6,456 nt of DNA from an uncultured Allobaculum sp. GTDB lineage: Bacteria; Bacillota_I; Bacilli_A; Erysipelotrichales; Erysipelotrichaceae. Below the pieces are notes generated by a model. It worked only from the letters and a program-made list of their open reading frames with translations, was not told the DNA's origin and searched no databases. Below are positions 1 to 5,817 of the stretch, piece after piece (within the stretch, counting starts at the first letter, position 1; each line of letters starts with the position of its first letter). The position numbers and the translations under genes were made by a program. The stretch spans positions 1-6,456 of the forward strand of contig CAOKFJ010000111.1 in the NCBI GenBank assembly GCA_948467695.1, written 5' to 3'.

Positions 1-2
1 AA

Positions 3-1244
3 ATTAAAGAAAAATCGGTGAGTGACTGGATTCCTTCTTCCCACGAGAAAAACATTACGGTCATTCAATCAAGAGACGATTCCCTCGATGCAAAAATCGA
101 ATGGGTTCAGACGGCTGATTTGTATACATCAGACATTACCGGAAATCCGGTCGATCGACTCGTGATTCAGTCAGCGGCATCGGATGGAATTCATCATATT
201 AAGGTTGAGACGCAGGGGGACGACAATCTTCAGCCATTTATTGAATTGTTCTATGGAAACGAACTGCCTTTGAAATTGTCTGGAAACGATTTGGTCAGTG
301 TGATTCCAGAACATTTCATTCATGGCGAGTTGACCAGTCTGAAGGTTTCGACCGGACTGCCCTGGGAAGCGATTGAGGATAAAGCTTTTTTGGGAAAAGA
401 AGTCACGCTTGAAGATCTGATCTTCACGCTGAAACAGGATGAAGGCATATCCAAAGAGAAAGCGGCAGAAGAAGCCGATGCACTTATTCGCAAGATGTAT
501 CCCGAACTTGAGGATGCGAAAGAATGCACAATGCGGATGCATTTCGCCACTCTGCCCAGCGATCGGGTCTCTACAGGATTTCAGCTGTTTCTGAACAAGG
601 ATCTGGAACTGTTCGCTGTTCCGTCTTTGCAGACATCGACATCGTTTAAAGTGTATGCGGATGGTCGTTTAGTCACGGATACCGCCAAAGATCTGAAGCG
701 ATGTCGCATTAAGCTTCATGACAGCGCAGCCAAAAGAATGATCAAGCTGCTTTCCGATTATGGAGAATTCGCTGCTGGCGAGTCAGAGGTTGAACGTGAT
801 TTCTACAATAAGATCGAGCGGCAGCTGAATGCGCCCGAAGAGCTGAGCGATACGGAATCGACAGACGTAAAGATTAGCGATATATATGGCGAGTGGGAGA
901 TAGATTACTGGCGGACAATGGAGATGAGTCACATGACCATGTCGGAAATCCTTGGCGGAGAACGCGAATTCGGATGGAATTACATGTCCATTACGGAAGA
1001 TGGACGCTTCGATACCGAATGCTATGTCAAATTTAAGTTTGGAGAGGTATACGGCGGATCTGGCAAGATTTATCACGGAAACGATGGTTTGCTGTACTAT
1101 TCGATCACGCCGATCGACGGTGGAATTTCTGATGGCGTAGGTAATCTCTTCTACACAGTCTGCGATACCGGAGAAGCTGAACTGAAGATGCCCTTCCAGA
1201 CCGGTGATCAGGAAATTTTCATTTACTGGAAGAAGGTAAAGTAG
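3..1244 (+). CDS. Unrecognised protein, 5'-partial, with a C-terminal lipocalin-like domain
   Basis: The frame is open to the left edge (I-K-E-K-S before the GTG at 18) and no ribosome site precedes that GTG, so the true start is very likely outside the window and about 413 residues are visible. Numbering from the GTG, residues 1-115 are beta-rich, 125-170 are charged and probably helical, and 180-270 are mixed. Residues about 285-408 begin with an ISDIYGEWEIDYW strand, contain a SITEDGRF turn, and end in alternating strands closing with EIFIYWKKVK. That pattern resembles the lipocalin-like domains found in Firmicutes lipoproteins and exported proteins. No membrane helix is visible in this part; a signal, lipobox or anchor could lie upstream. 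I do not recognise the family and assign no function. It ends at TAG 1242-1244, and the next confident gene is 500 bp away, so it is the last gene of its unit. Confidence 0.85.
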   Translation: MKEKSVSDWIPSSHEKNITVIQSRDDSLDAKIEWVQTADLYTSDITGNPVDRLVIQSAASDGIHHIKVETQGDDNLQPFIELFYGNELPLKLSGNDLVSVIPEHFIHGELTSLKVSTGLPWEAIEDKAFLGKEVTLEDLIFTLKQDEGISKEKAAEEADALIRKMYPELEDAKECTMRMHFATLPSDRVSTGFQLFLNKDLELFAVPSLQTSTSFKVYADGRLVTDTAKDLKRCRIKLHDSAAKRMIKLLSDYGEFAAGESEVERDFYNKIERQLNAPEELSDTESTDVKISDIYGEWEIDYWRTMEMSHMTMSEILGGEREFGWNYMSITEDGRFDTECYVKFKFGEVYGGSGKIYHGNDGLLYYSITPIDGGISDGVGNLFYTVCDTGEAELKMPFQTGDQEIFIYWKKVK

Positions 1245-1255
1245 CTGACCGCTCC

Positions 1256-1273
1256 AGCGCGCCTGCGCGTTTT
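1256..1273 (+). terminator. Weak terminator candidate after the first gene
   Basis: Twelve bases after the stop codon, a GC-rich hairpin pairs CGCG 1258-1261 with CGCG 1266-1269 around a four-base loop. An A-T and a G-T pair extend it outward, and only four T residues follow (1270-1273). The stem is short and the T run partly overlaps it, so termination may be weak. The position directly after a gene end is the main support. Confidence 0.35.
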
Positions 1274-1306
1274 GGATGAATCAGTCAAAAAGACGGATCT
1301 ATCCGG

Positions 1307-1516
1307 ATGACTCTTTTGAGCATTCATAGGACGCGAAGAGACGAAAAAACATATGCTGCGATAGTTAGACGCGAGGCCGAGAGAGGGTTTCGTGTCTTTT
1401 TTGTGGCGGAATATTCAAATATCCTGTTCATCAATTTGAACAATCGTGAATTTCTTGTTCATAAGTGTGAACAAGATGCGAACTGTTGGTATGAAATATT
1501 GAAAATGAAAGAGTAA
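1307..1516 (+). CDS. Doubtful small ORF, 69 residues
   Basis: An ATG at 1307 opens a 69-codon frame with mixed composition, including a hydrophobic stretch RVFFVAEYSNILFINL at about residues 29-44. I recognise no family. Against it being a gene: there is no clear Shine-Dalgarno sequence before the ATG, and two perfect dyads that look like operator sites (1425-1442 and 1453-1476) lie inside its 3' half. It could be a small hypothetical protein, a remnant of a decayed gene, or a chance frame in a regulatory region. Confidence 0.2.
   Translation: MTLLSIHRTRRDEKTYAAIVRREAERGFRVFFVAEYSNILFINLNNREFLVHKCEQDANCWYEILKMKE
1425..1442. promoter_or_regulatory. Dyad site 1, TGTTCA-N6-TGAACA
   Basis: A perfect inverted repeat: TGTTCA at 1425-1430 and TGAACA at 1437-1442 with a six-base spacer. 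The same arms, spacing and 18-bp length recur at 1456-1473 and, one pair shorter per arm, at 1622-1639. Repetition with constant geometry suggests binding sites for a dimeric regulator. The regulator is not identified. The half-site arrangement differs from the Gram-positive LexA box, in which GAAC precedes GTTC. Confidence 0.5.
1436..1465 (+). promoter_or_regulatory. Weak promoter candidate overlapping dyads 1 and 2
   Basis: TTGAAC (1436-1441) and CATAAG (1460-1465) are 18 bp apart, each matching four of six bases of the sigma-A -35 and -10 consensus. The -35 lies in the right arm of dyad 1 and the -10 in the left arm of dyad 2, so a protein bound at either dyad would block polymerase. Transcription from here would give a leader of roughly 270 bases before the antiporter. 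The elements are weak and the call is an inference from position. Confidence 0.25.
1453..1476. promoter_or_regulatory. Dyad site 2, nine-base arms around the same core
   Basis: TCTTGTTCA at 1453-1461 and TGAACAAGA at 1468-1476 are exact reverse complements across the six-base spacer TAAGTG. The 18-bp core 1456-1473 matches site 1, and the two centres are 31 bp apart, about three helical turns, placing them on the same DNA face. This is the strongest of the three dyads. It could be an operator or, if transcribed, an RNA hairpin; no T run follows, so it is not a terminator. Confidence 0.55.
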
Positions 1517-1620
1517 AATATGAAAATTCTTGAATTCGGTCAAATACTGAACATTTTCTATAGAACGTGCTCCAAGCGTACGCAAATTCATGCAGAAACG
1601 TACAGAGGGTTTTACCATAA

Positions 1621-1640
1621 GTGTTCGATTGATTGAACAC
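1621..1640. promoter_or_regulatory. Dyad site 3, GTGTTC-N8-GAACAC
   Basis: GTGTTC at 1621-1626 and GAACAC at 1635-1640 form six-base inverted arms across an eight-base spacer. The inner core TGTTC-N8-GAACA (1622-1639) has exactly the length and spacing of sites 1 and 2. It lies 105 bp before the antiporter start. Another GTTC (1643-1646) follows closely and can pair with the adjacent GAAC. Confidence 0.45.
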
Positions 1641-1668
1641 ACGTTCAAACATTGATTGTTAAGTGTGT

Positions 1669-1715
1669 CCGATCGCATCTGGATGGGAATGATCGTTCGC
1701 TGTCCATGCGATCGG
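1669..1715 (+). promoter_or_regulatory. Leader stem-loop before the antiporter ribosome site
   Basis: CCGATCGCAT (1669-1678) pairs perfectly with ATGCGATCGG (1706-1715). A two-base bulge (1679-1680) is followed by three more pairs (1681-1683 with 1703-1705), making a 13-pair interrupted stem with a ~19-base loop. GATCG occurs four times in 50 bp (1671, 1691, 1710, 1716), so alternative pairings are possible. The Shine-Dalgarno AGGAGG begins at 1727, only 11 bases downstream. This suggests a structured leader that could adjust translation, but I cannot match it to a named riboswitch class by eye. It may also be a DNA-level site. Confidence 0.4.
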
Positions 1716-1744
1716 GATCGATTGTCAGGAGGTATTGCAAAACT

Positions 1745-2989
1745 ATGATTTACGCACTCAATATTGGTGCTGCTATTCTGGTCGGTCTTCTGCTGACTCG
1801 ACTGGGAAACAAATTCAAACTGCCCGACGTTACGTCGTATCTGATGGCGGGACTTCTGCTCGGACCATGTCTGATCGGTGCCCTCGGTATTCCCGGACTC
1901 GGCTTTCATTCTTTTGAAGAAGTCGAAATCCTTTCCCCCTTCAACGATGTCGCTCTTGGATTTATCGCGTTCGCGATCGGAAGCGAATTCCGCTGGAGTC
2001 ATATCAAACAGACCGGCAAAGCCGCGGTGATCATCGGTATTCTTCAGGCGGTCATCACAACCGCTCTTGTCGATGTTGTTCTGATTGGAGTAAGCTTCGT
2101 TCTTCCGGATCTGCTCACGCTTTCCGATGCGCTGATTCTTGGCGCCATCGCCGCCGCTACCGAACGTGCCGCTACGCTGTTGGTTGTTCGTCAGTATAAG
2201 GCGAAAGGTGTAGTGACATCGACTCTGCTTCCTGTAGTTGCTCTTGATGACGCGGTAGGTCTGATTCTGTTTACGGTATCCTTCGGTGTTGCGACACATC
2301 TCAATGCGCCCGGTGGTGCAGATGCCGCTACACTGATCGTTGAACCGATGCTTGAAATCATCGGCTCCATTGGCGTCGGCGCTCTGCTTGGATGGCTGCT
2401 CACTCACATTGCGCGCATCTTCCATTCCAACCGCAACAGAAACTCTCTGATCGTCAGCTTCATCATCTTCGGTGTCTGCATCTCGACTATGAAGTTCCAT
2501 ATCGGATCCCTTCACTTCGGTCTTTCCTCGCTGCTCGTCAATATGATGCTTGGTACAATCTTCTGCAACTTCTGCAAGAAGTCCGAAGACCTTATGGACC
2601 GTGCCGACAGATGGTCCGCTCCGCTGATGACACTGTTCTTCGTGCTGAGCGGCGCTGAACTTAACCTGTTCGCATTCGGCAACGTGCTCGTTCTGGCGAT
2701 CGGTCTGATCTACATCGTGACCCGCTGTGTCGGCAAGTACTATGGCGCTGCGATCTCTGCCTCGATTTCCAAAAGCCCGAAGGAAGTTCGCAAATGGCTC
2801 GGTATCACTCTCTTCCCGCAGGCTGGTGTCGCACTTGGCATGGCGGCTACCGTAGCGGCTCGCATGGGCGCAGATGGCGCGATGATTCGAAACGTTGTTC
2901 TCTTCGGTGTAATGATCTACGAAATGGTTGGACCGTCTCTGACCAAATACGCGCTGACAAAAGCCGGAGAAATCACGCCGCTTCAGTAA
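1745..2989 (+). CDS. Cation:proton antiporter (Na+/H+ exchanger family, CPA type)
   Basis: The 414-residue integral membrane protein is hydrophobic throughout with about 12 helices. It matches Firmicutes cation:proton antiporters: TSYLMAGLLLGP near residues 30-41, VVRQYKAKG at 147-155, then LLPVVALDDAVGLILF at 161-176 containing the D168-D169 pair. In the superfamily such aspartates bind Na+ and protons, and a DD pair usually marks electrogenic exchange. TRCVGKYYGA (326-335) carries the conserved basic positions R327 and K331, and FPQAGVALGMA (357-367) is a typical late helix. Length is normal. I chose the ATG at 1745 because AGGAGG at 1727-1732 precedes it; the in-frame ATG at 1652 would add a polar, non-homologous-looking 31 residues upstream of that site. 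Likely role: exporting Na+ or a similar cation and controlling pH at the cytoplasmic membrane; the exact ion is unknown. Odd point: the usual ATAPAAT reads ATERAAT here (E140, R141). It is monocistronic, with a structured leader and its own terminator. Confidence 0.94.
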   Translation: MIYALNIGAAILVGLLLTRLGNKFKLPDVTSYLMAGLLLGPCLIGALGIPGLGFHSFEEVEILSPFNDVALGFIAFAIGSEFRWSHIKQTGKAAVIIGILQAVITTALVDVVLIGVSFVLPDLLTLSDALILGAIAAATERAATLLVVRQYKAKGVVTSTLLPVVALDDAVGLILFTVSFGVATHLNAPGGADAATLIVEPMLEIIGSIGVGALLGWLLTHIARIFHSNRNRNSLIVSFIIFGVCISTMKFHIGSLHFGLSSLLVNMMLGTIFCNFCKKSEDLMDRADRWSAPLMTLFFVLSGAELNLFAFGNVLVLAIGLIYIVTRCVGKYYGAAISASISKSPKEVRKWLGITLFPQAGVALGMAATVAARMGADGAMIRNVVLFGVMIYEMVGPSLTKYALTKAGEITPLQ

Positions 2990-3001
2990 TCGACAATTCC
3001 T

Positions 3002-3043
3002 CATACGAATTGCATTGCTCAAAGCAGGCTTTTGCTTCGTATG
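3002..3043 (+). repeat. Inverted repeat in the antiporter 3' region
   Basis: CATACGAA (3002-3009) and TTCGTATG (3036-3043) are perfect eight-base inverted arms, extended by GCA 3012-3014 with TGC 3033-3035 after a two-base bulge. A competing inner hairpin pairs AAGCA 3022-3026 with TGCTT 3033-3037. No T run follows, so it is not a terminator by itself. It may protect the 3' end of the transcript. A further five-base hairpin (3068-3081) lies between it and the terminator. Confidence 0.35.
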
Positions 3044-3108
3044 CCTGAATGTTCATGAAACTTCGCACGCCTCTCAAGGCGACGCAAATACACCCAATAA
3101 ACGCAATG

Positions 3109-3144
3109 AACGCCTGATCGAAAATACTCGGTCAGGCGTTTTTT
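3109..3144 (+). terminator. Strong intrinsic terminator of the antiporter gene
   Basis: AACGCCTGA (3109-3117) pairs perfectly with TCAGGCGTT (3132-3140). Three further pairs (3118-3120 with 3129-3131, one a G-T) leave an eight-base loop. The stem runs into six T residues at 3139-3144. It lies 120 bp after the antiporter stop. Read on the minus strand the T run is interrupted, so it would serve the converging hydrolase gene only weakly. Confidence 0.9.
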
Positions 3145-3274
3145 GAATTTGACGGGAGCGATCAGTATCCATCGCAGGTTCTCTTGTGCGAGGCGACTGA
3201 ACAAGTCGCGCATCAGGCAGGAGGGAGCGCATATTGGTTGTTCATTGCTGGGCAATCTGCATTGCTTCGCATGT

Positions 3275-4102
3275 TTACGAGCGGCACAGCCATGTAATCG
3301 CCGATGCAAGTCTTGCATCCGGATTTTGAAAGTGATTGCACGGATTCCATTCGAATACGCATGGAATCTTGCGCTCGCAAAGAAATCGCGCGATGGCTTC
3401 TGTCCTGTCGGCAGTTCCTGAAAGAAATCGGTTTGAAGTCCTGGATTCTTTAGTGCCCAAAGACAGATACACAGCGTGGGGCATGGAGAAAAAAGGCGTG
3501 CTGGTATACCAGTCTTCAAAATCCGGATACCAGAGCGATCCGGAAACCGAAGCGAATCGTGTAAAACAGCTGCTTTCTAAATGACTTGCGTAAAGCGCGA
3601 AAAGACCCGCCATCGAATATCCGATCAGACCGATCCACAAGGGAGAGGAAGGCAGACGCTCAAGTACGGCAGGAAGTATCTTCGATTCAATCTCATCGAA
3701 AAACTCTCCTGCATGACCTGCATAAACGTCATCTGAGGCTATACATTTTGCGCAAGGCCAAGGCGAAAGTTCATCATTCCAGTTTGTCACCTCGACAATC
3801 AGAAGATTGAACATACGGCACGAATGACGCGAGCAGGATTGAAGAAGCTTCGCTGCGTCGCTTTGTCCGGTGATCCAGACGATTAAAGGAACCGGGTGCA
3901 GGGAACGCAAAAGCAGCGTTGTTTTTCGACTGCCGAACTCGATTTTGTATTCGCCTTTTGCGGAGTGATATTGTGACGCAGAGATGGAGAGGGTCTTATC
4001 GGGAGATCCCGAATTACAACATGAATCCTTTCCATTCTGTACAGAACTTTGTTCATGTGGATCGGGAATCGAATCGGACTGAGCTGGTGTGAATATGGAC
4101 AT
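3275..4102 (-). CDS. Alpha/beta hydrolase, putative esterase family
   Basis: The 275-residue protein has no signal peptide or membrane helix and should be cytosolic. The nucleophile elbow is WIGLIGYSMAGLFALYAS (about 156-173) with catalytic Ser163 in G-x-S-x-G. The likely catalytic histidine is H257 in EWNPCNHFQ near the C-terminus. NWNDELSPWPC (107-117), SVSGSLWYPDF (185-195) and YLSLGTKE (212-219) match, from memory, a Firmicutes subfamily of putative esterases related to the Fes/esterase-D type; the physiological ester is not known. The first ~58 residues are polar and Ser-rich and look unconserved. Start choice is firm: on the minus strand AGGAGG is seven bases before the ATG at 4102. Odd points: 11 cysteines, a Thr217 where I recall Asp in LGDKE, and C255 where I recall Gly in NPGNHF. 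It is a single gene, divergent from the zinc-ribbon operon and convergent with the antiporter. Confidence 0.92.
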   Translation of the reverse strand: MSIFTPAQSDSIPDPHEQSSVQNGKDSCCNSGSPDKTLSISASQYHSAKGEYKIEFGSRKTTLLLRSLHPVPLIVWITGQSDAAKLLQSCSRHSCRMFNLLIVEVTNWNDELSPWPCAKCIASDDVYAGHAGEFFDEIESKILPAVLERLPSSPLWIGLIGYSMAGLFALYASHLESSCFTRFASVSGSLWYPDFEDWYTSTPFFSMPHAVYLSLGTKESRTSNRFLSGTADRTEAIARFLCERKIPCVFEWNPCNHFQNPDARLASAITWLCRS

Positions 4103-4217
4103 GGAATGACCTCCTGCAGTTTGTCCGTGTTGCGTTCTCTAGTGGAAGATACTGATGAATTCATGATAACGCGGTTGATCTCGTTCACTTGGAGAATGAC
4201 GAAAAGAGTGATTCGTC

Positions 4218-4247
4218 TCTATACGCTATCTTTTGTGCAGATTTGAA
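4218..4247 (-). promoter_or_regulatory. Weak promoter candidate for the hydrolase gene
   Basis: Read on the minus strand, TTCAAA (4247-4242) and TATAGA (4223-4218) are separated by 18 bp and each matches four of six consensus bases. Initiation near 4211 would give a 5' leader of about 110 bases before the hydrolase ATG. The -35 side abuts the strong hairpin at 4249-4299. This is one plausible placement; the match is not strong. Confidence 0.25.
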
Positions 4248-4248
4248 A

Positions 4249-4307
4249 ATCCACTCTGTATTGTCCATTCGAACGAGCTGAATGGAATACAGAGTGGATC
4301 TTTTTTT
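4249..4307 (+). terminator. Very strong orphan intrinsic terminator
   Basis: ATCCACTCTGTATT (4249-4262) pairs perfectly with AATACAGAGTGGAT (4286-4299). After a two-base GT bulge, CCATTC (4265-4270) pairs with GAATGG (4280-4285), giving about 20 pairs and a nine-base loop. A run of seven T follows at 4301-4307. On the minus strand a four-T run follows the stem, so it could also work in that direction. No confident plus-strand gene ends before it: the preceding gene is the divergent hydrolase. It may end a small RNA, an antisense transcript, or the remnant of a lost gene. Confidence 0.85.
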
Positions 4308-4596
4308 CAGCTCAAAGAATTAAATGACGTGTGAAAGATGAAACACAAGTGTGAATATTCCTGCTTGCGGCTCGAAATGACATCCTTCATCAGGAATGAA
4401 ACGAAGAAGCGAGATTAGGATCGCAACCGGTGATTTTAAGTTCACCTAACTATGAATACATAATCGAACTTGTATTTAAATATTTCTCAAAGATATTATT
4501 ACTATATATTTAGGAATCGAATTTATTGACACAGGAAAATGACGGATTTGAGTGCAGGAAATTTGATTTGCAAAGAAAGGATGGAAATAAGGATCA
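4308..4596. other. Intergenic region before the zinc-ribbon operon
   Basis: No gene is visible here. The segment holds several modest inverted repeats: ATTCCTG 4357-4363 with CAGGAAT 4391-4397, and GGTGA 4429-4433 with TCACC 4442-4446. A very AT-rich block follows at about 4448-4527. I recognise no riboswitch or tRNA. It most likely carries the promoter and leader of the gene at 4597. Confidence 0.4.
4470..4499 (+). promoter_or_regulatory. Promoter candidate for the zinc-ribbon operon
   Basis: In the AT-rich block, TTGTAT (4470-4475) and TATTAT (4494-4499) are 18 bp apart. The -10 matches five of six consensus bases; the -35 only three. Initiation near 4506 would give a leader of about 90 bases. 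A perfect TTGACA at 4526-4531 was considered, but it has no -10 at suitable spacing. Confidence 0.3.
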
Positions 4597-5160
4597 ATGA
4601 TATCAATAAGAATGGCGAATGTGTTTATTACGGGGTGCGTGTACTTCTTTGTTCAGGCACTGGTGGTACTGCTGATGTCTGATAACGCAAATGTGGATGC
4701 TTGCCTCGGACAGATGGCTGGAAGCGGAGTGATGCTGATCGTCTCTCTTGCCTGGAAGCATTTTGCGATCAAACGCGTGGAAAAAAAGATAGCCAGAAAT
4801 AACGAGGAACACGCAAAGCAGCAGATGACTGCGCAGCGTTCTTTTGAGCAGTCACAGGATGCGTACCAGCAAGCATCTCGTGCACCGTATCAGGATGCGT
4901 ATGGAGAAAATGCGTATTCTAGCTACAGCGATCAAAGCGCATATACCAGCGGAAATACGTATTCGAAGCAGACGGAATACAAGCCGCAAAACGTTTATGC
5001 GCAAACACGGCACGTCCACGATCGACAGAGCGATACCTTCGGTAAAATGTGCGCGTATTGCGGCGAACCGCTTAACTATAATGAGACGACCTGTGGATAC
5101 TGCGGAATGCCGCAGACAGATGCTTCTGCGTCAGAATCTTATGGACAGTTTGAGATCTGA
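4597..5160 (+). CDS. Two-helix membrane protein with Tyr-rich linker and C-terminal zinc ribbon
   Basis: Of 187 residues, 8-28 and about 40-58 are hydrophobic and form two likely membrane helices. Residues 59-85 are charged and probably coiled. Residues 86-140 are a low-complexity Gln/Ser/Tyr-rich linker with repeated x-A-Y triplets (DAY 88-90, DAY 100-102, NAY 105-107, SAY 114-116). The end carries a zinc ribbon C152-x2-C155-x10-C166-x2-C169 with C-G after the CxxC pairs, expected to bind one Zn ion. Short zinc ribbons on membrane proteins are common in Firmicutes, but the role here is unknown. The ATG at 4597 has AAGGA only three bases upstream, which is tight; the ATG at 4612 (MANVF) is an alternative that keeps both helices. 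It heads an apparent operon with the similarly built gene at 5237, 76 bp later. Confidence 0.85.
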   Translation: MISIRMANVFITGCVYFFVQALVVLLMSDNANVDACLGQMAGSGVMLIVSLAWKHFAIKRVEKKIARNNEEHAKQQMTAQRSFEQSQDAYQQASRAPYQDAYGENAYSSYSDQSAYTSGNTYSKQTEYKPQNVYAQTRHVHDRQSDTFGKMCAYCGEPLNYNETTCGYCGMPQTDASASESYGQFEI

Positions 5161-5236
5161 AGATAAACAGTAATCGAGCGAGTCTCATAAACGAAAATCG
5201 AAAATTGAGAAAAGATTTGAGAAAGAGAGTAATGAA

Positions 5237-5761
5237 ATGTCTTTATTAACAGGTCTTCTAGGAATCATTTTTCTGGCATCCGGCGGCGGATATCTGCTGG
5301 TCGCAATCGGTACGCTGACGACTGGCGAGAGTGCGCCCGCGGATATGCCGATTTCCGCAATGCTTATGTTTGCGGCACTGTTTCTGATCATCGGGTATTT
5401 TCTATGGCGGAAAAGCAGAAATATAAAAAAGCAGAAAGAAGTAGAAAAACAGCTTAAAGATGCGCGAAAGATGACGATTGAAATCAATCGCAATCAAAAT
5501 AATCCCGCATTGAATGGATCGATCAACACAAATGCGGCATCCCGCAAAGCAGATAAAACCGGAACCCATGATCAGGAAGGTTCTGCGACTGTGGATGGAT
5601 CTGCGCAGCAGGAAGTCATCTCATACACGCCAAATGGACGAATTCACACAAAAAACAACTCTTTACAAAAAAATCAGTGCGAATACTGCGGGGAAATTAT
5701 TCCTGAAGATGTAATGATCTGTCCGCATTGCCACATGACTGTCGCATCCGCTGCGAAATGA
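5237..5761 (+). CDS. Second two-helix membrane protein with C-terminal zinc ribbon
   Basis: Of 174 residues, about 4-27 and 40-57 are membrane helices. Residues 57-85 are highly basic and acidic (WRKSRNIKKQKEVEKQLKD), which suggests a cytoplasmic stalk or coiled coil. Residues 86-145 are a polar Asn/Ser/Thr-rich linker. The zinc ribbon is C148-x2-C151-x10-C162-x2-C165, the same spacing as in the preceding protein. The shared order of helices, charged stalk, polar linker and ribbon makes the two look like divergent paralogues, although the sequences outside the ribbon differ. The start has a purine-rich GAGAG site seven bases upstream; the ATG at 5232 is out of frame. No terminator separates it from its neighbours, so cotranscription is likely. 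Function unknown; the positive-inside rule would put the ribbon in the cytosol. Confidence 0.86.
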   Translation: MSLLTGLLGIIFLASGGGYLLVAIGTLTTGESAPADMPISAMLMFAALFLIIGYFLWRKSRNIKKQKEVEKQLKDARKMTIEINRNQNNPALNGSINTNAASRKADKTGTHDQEGSATVDGSAQQEVISYTPNGRIHTKNNSLQKNQCEYCGEIIPEDVMICPHCHMTVASAAK

Positions 5762-5817
5762 ACGATTCGATACATACAGAAGCTCAAAATGCGAACGACA
5801 GTACGAAAGGATAAACA

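Noticed and set aside
1520..1636. 38-codon plus-strand frame beginning MKILEFGQIL
   Set aside because: Too short, weak ribosome site, no family resemblance, and its end lies in dyad 3.
1652..1744. Upstream in-frame ATG giving a 31-residue extension of the antiporter
   Set aside because: No ribosome site precedes it, the extension is polar and covers the leader stem and the AGGAGG sequence, and the ATG at 1745 gives a normal family N-terminus.
1415..3022. Long minus-strand open frame of 535 codons
   Set aside because: It is antisense to the antiporter; its product is Arg/Gln/Ser/Asp-rich with no hydrophobic core or known motif, has no ribosome site, and is explained by the codon bias of the real gene.
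3193..3209. Hairpin GCGACT/AGTCGC as terminator for the hydrolase gene
   Set aside because: No T run follows the stem on the minus strand.
3019..3519. Minus-strand frame of 166 codons and overlapping plus-strand frames in 3143-3810
   Set aside because: They overlap the hydrolase, which has a clear active-site motif and a strong ribosome site; these frames have neither.
4049..4246. 65-codon plus-strand frame ending just before the orphan terminator
   Set aside because: Its first part is antisense to the hydrolase N-terminus and no ribosome site is seen; kept only as a possibility in the orphan-terminator finding.
4526..4531. Perfect TTGACA as a -35 element
   Set aside because: No -10-like hexamer lies 16-19 bp downstream (sequence there is GGATTTGAGTGC).
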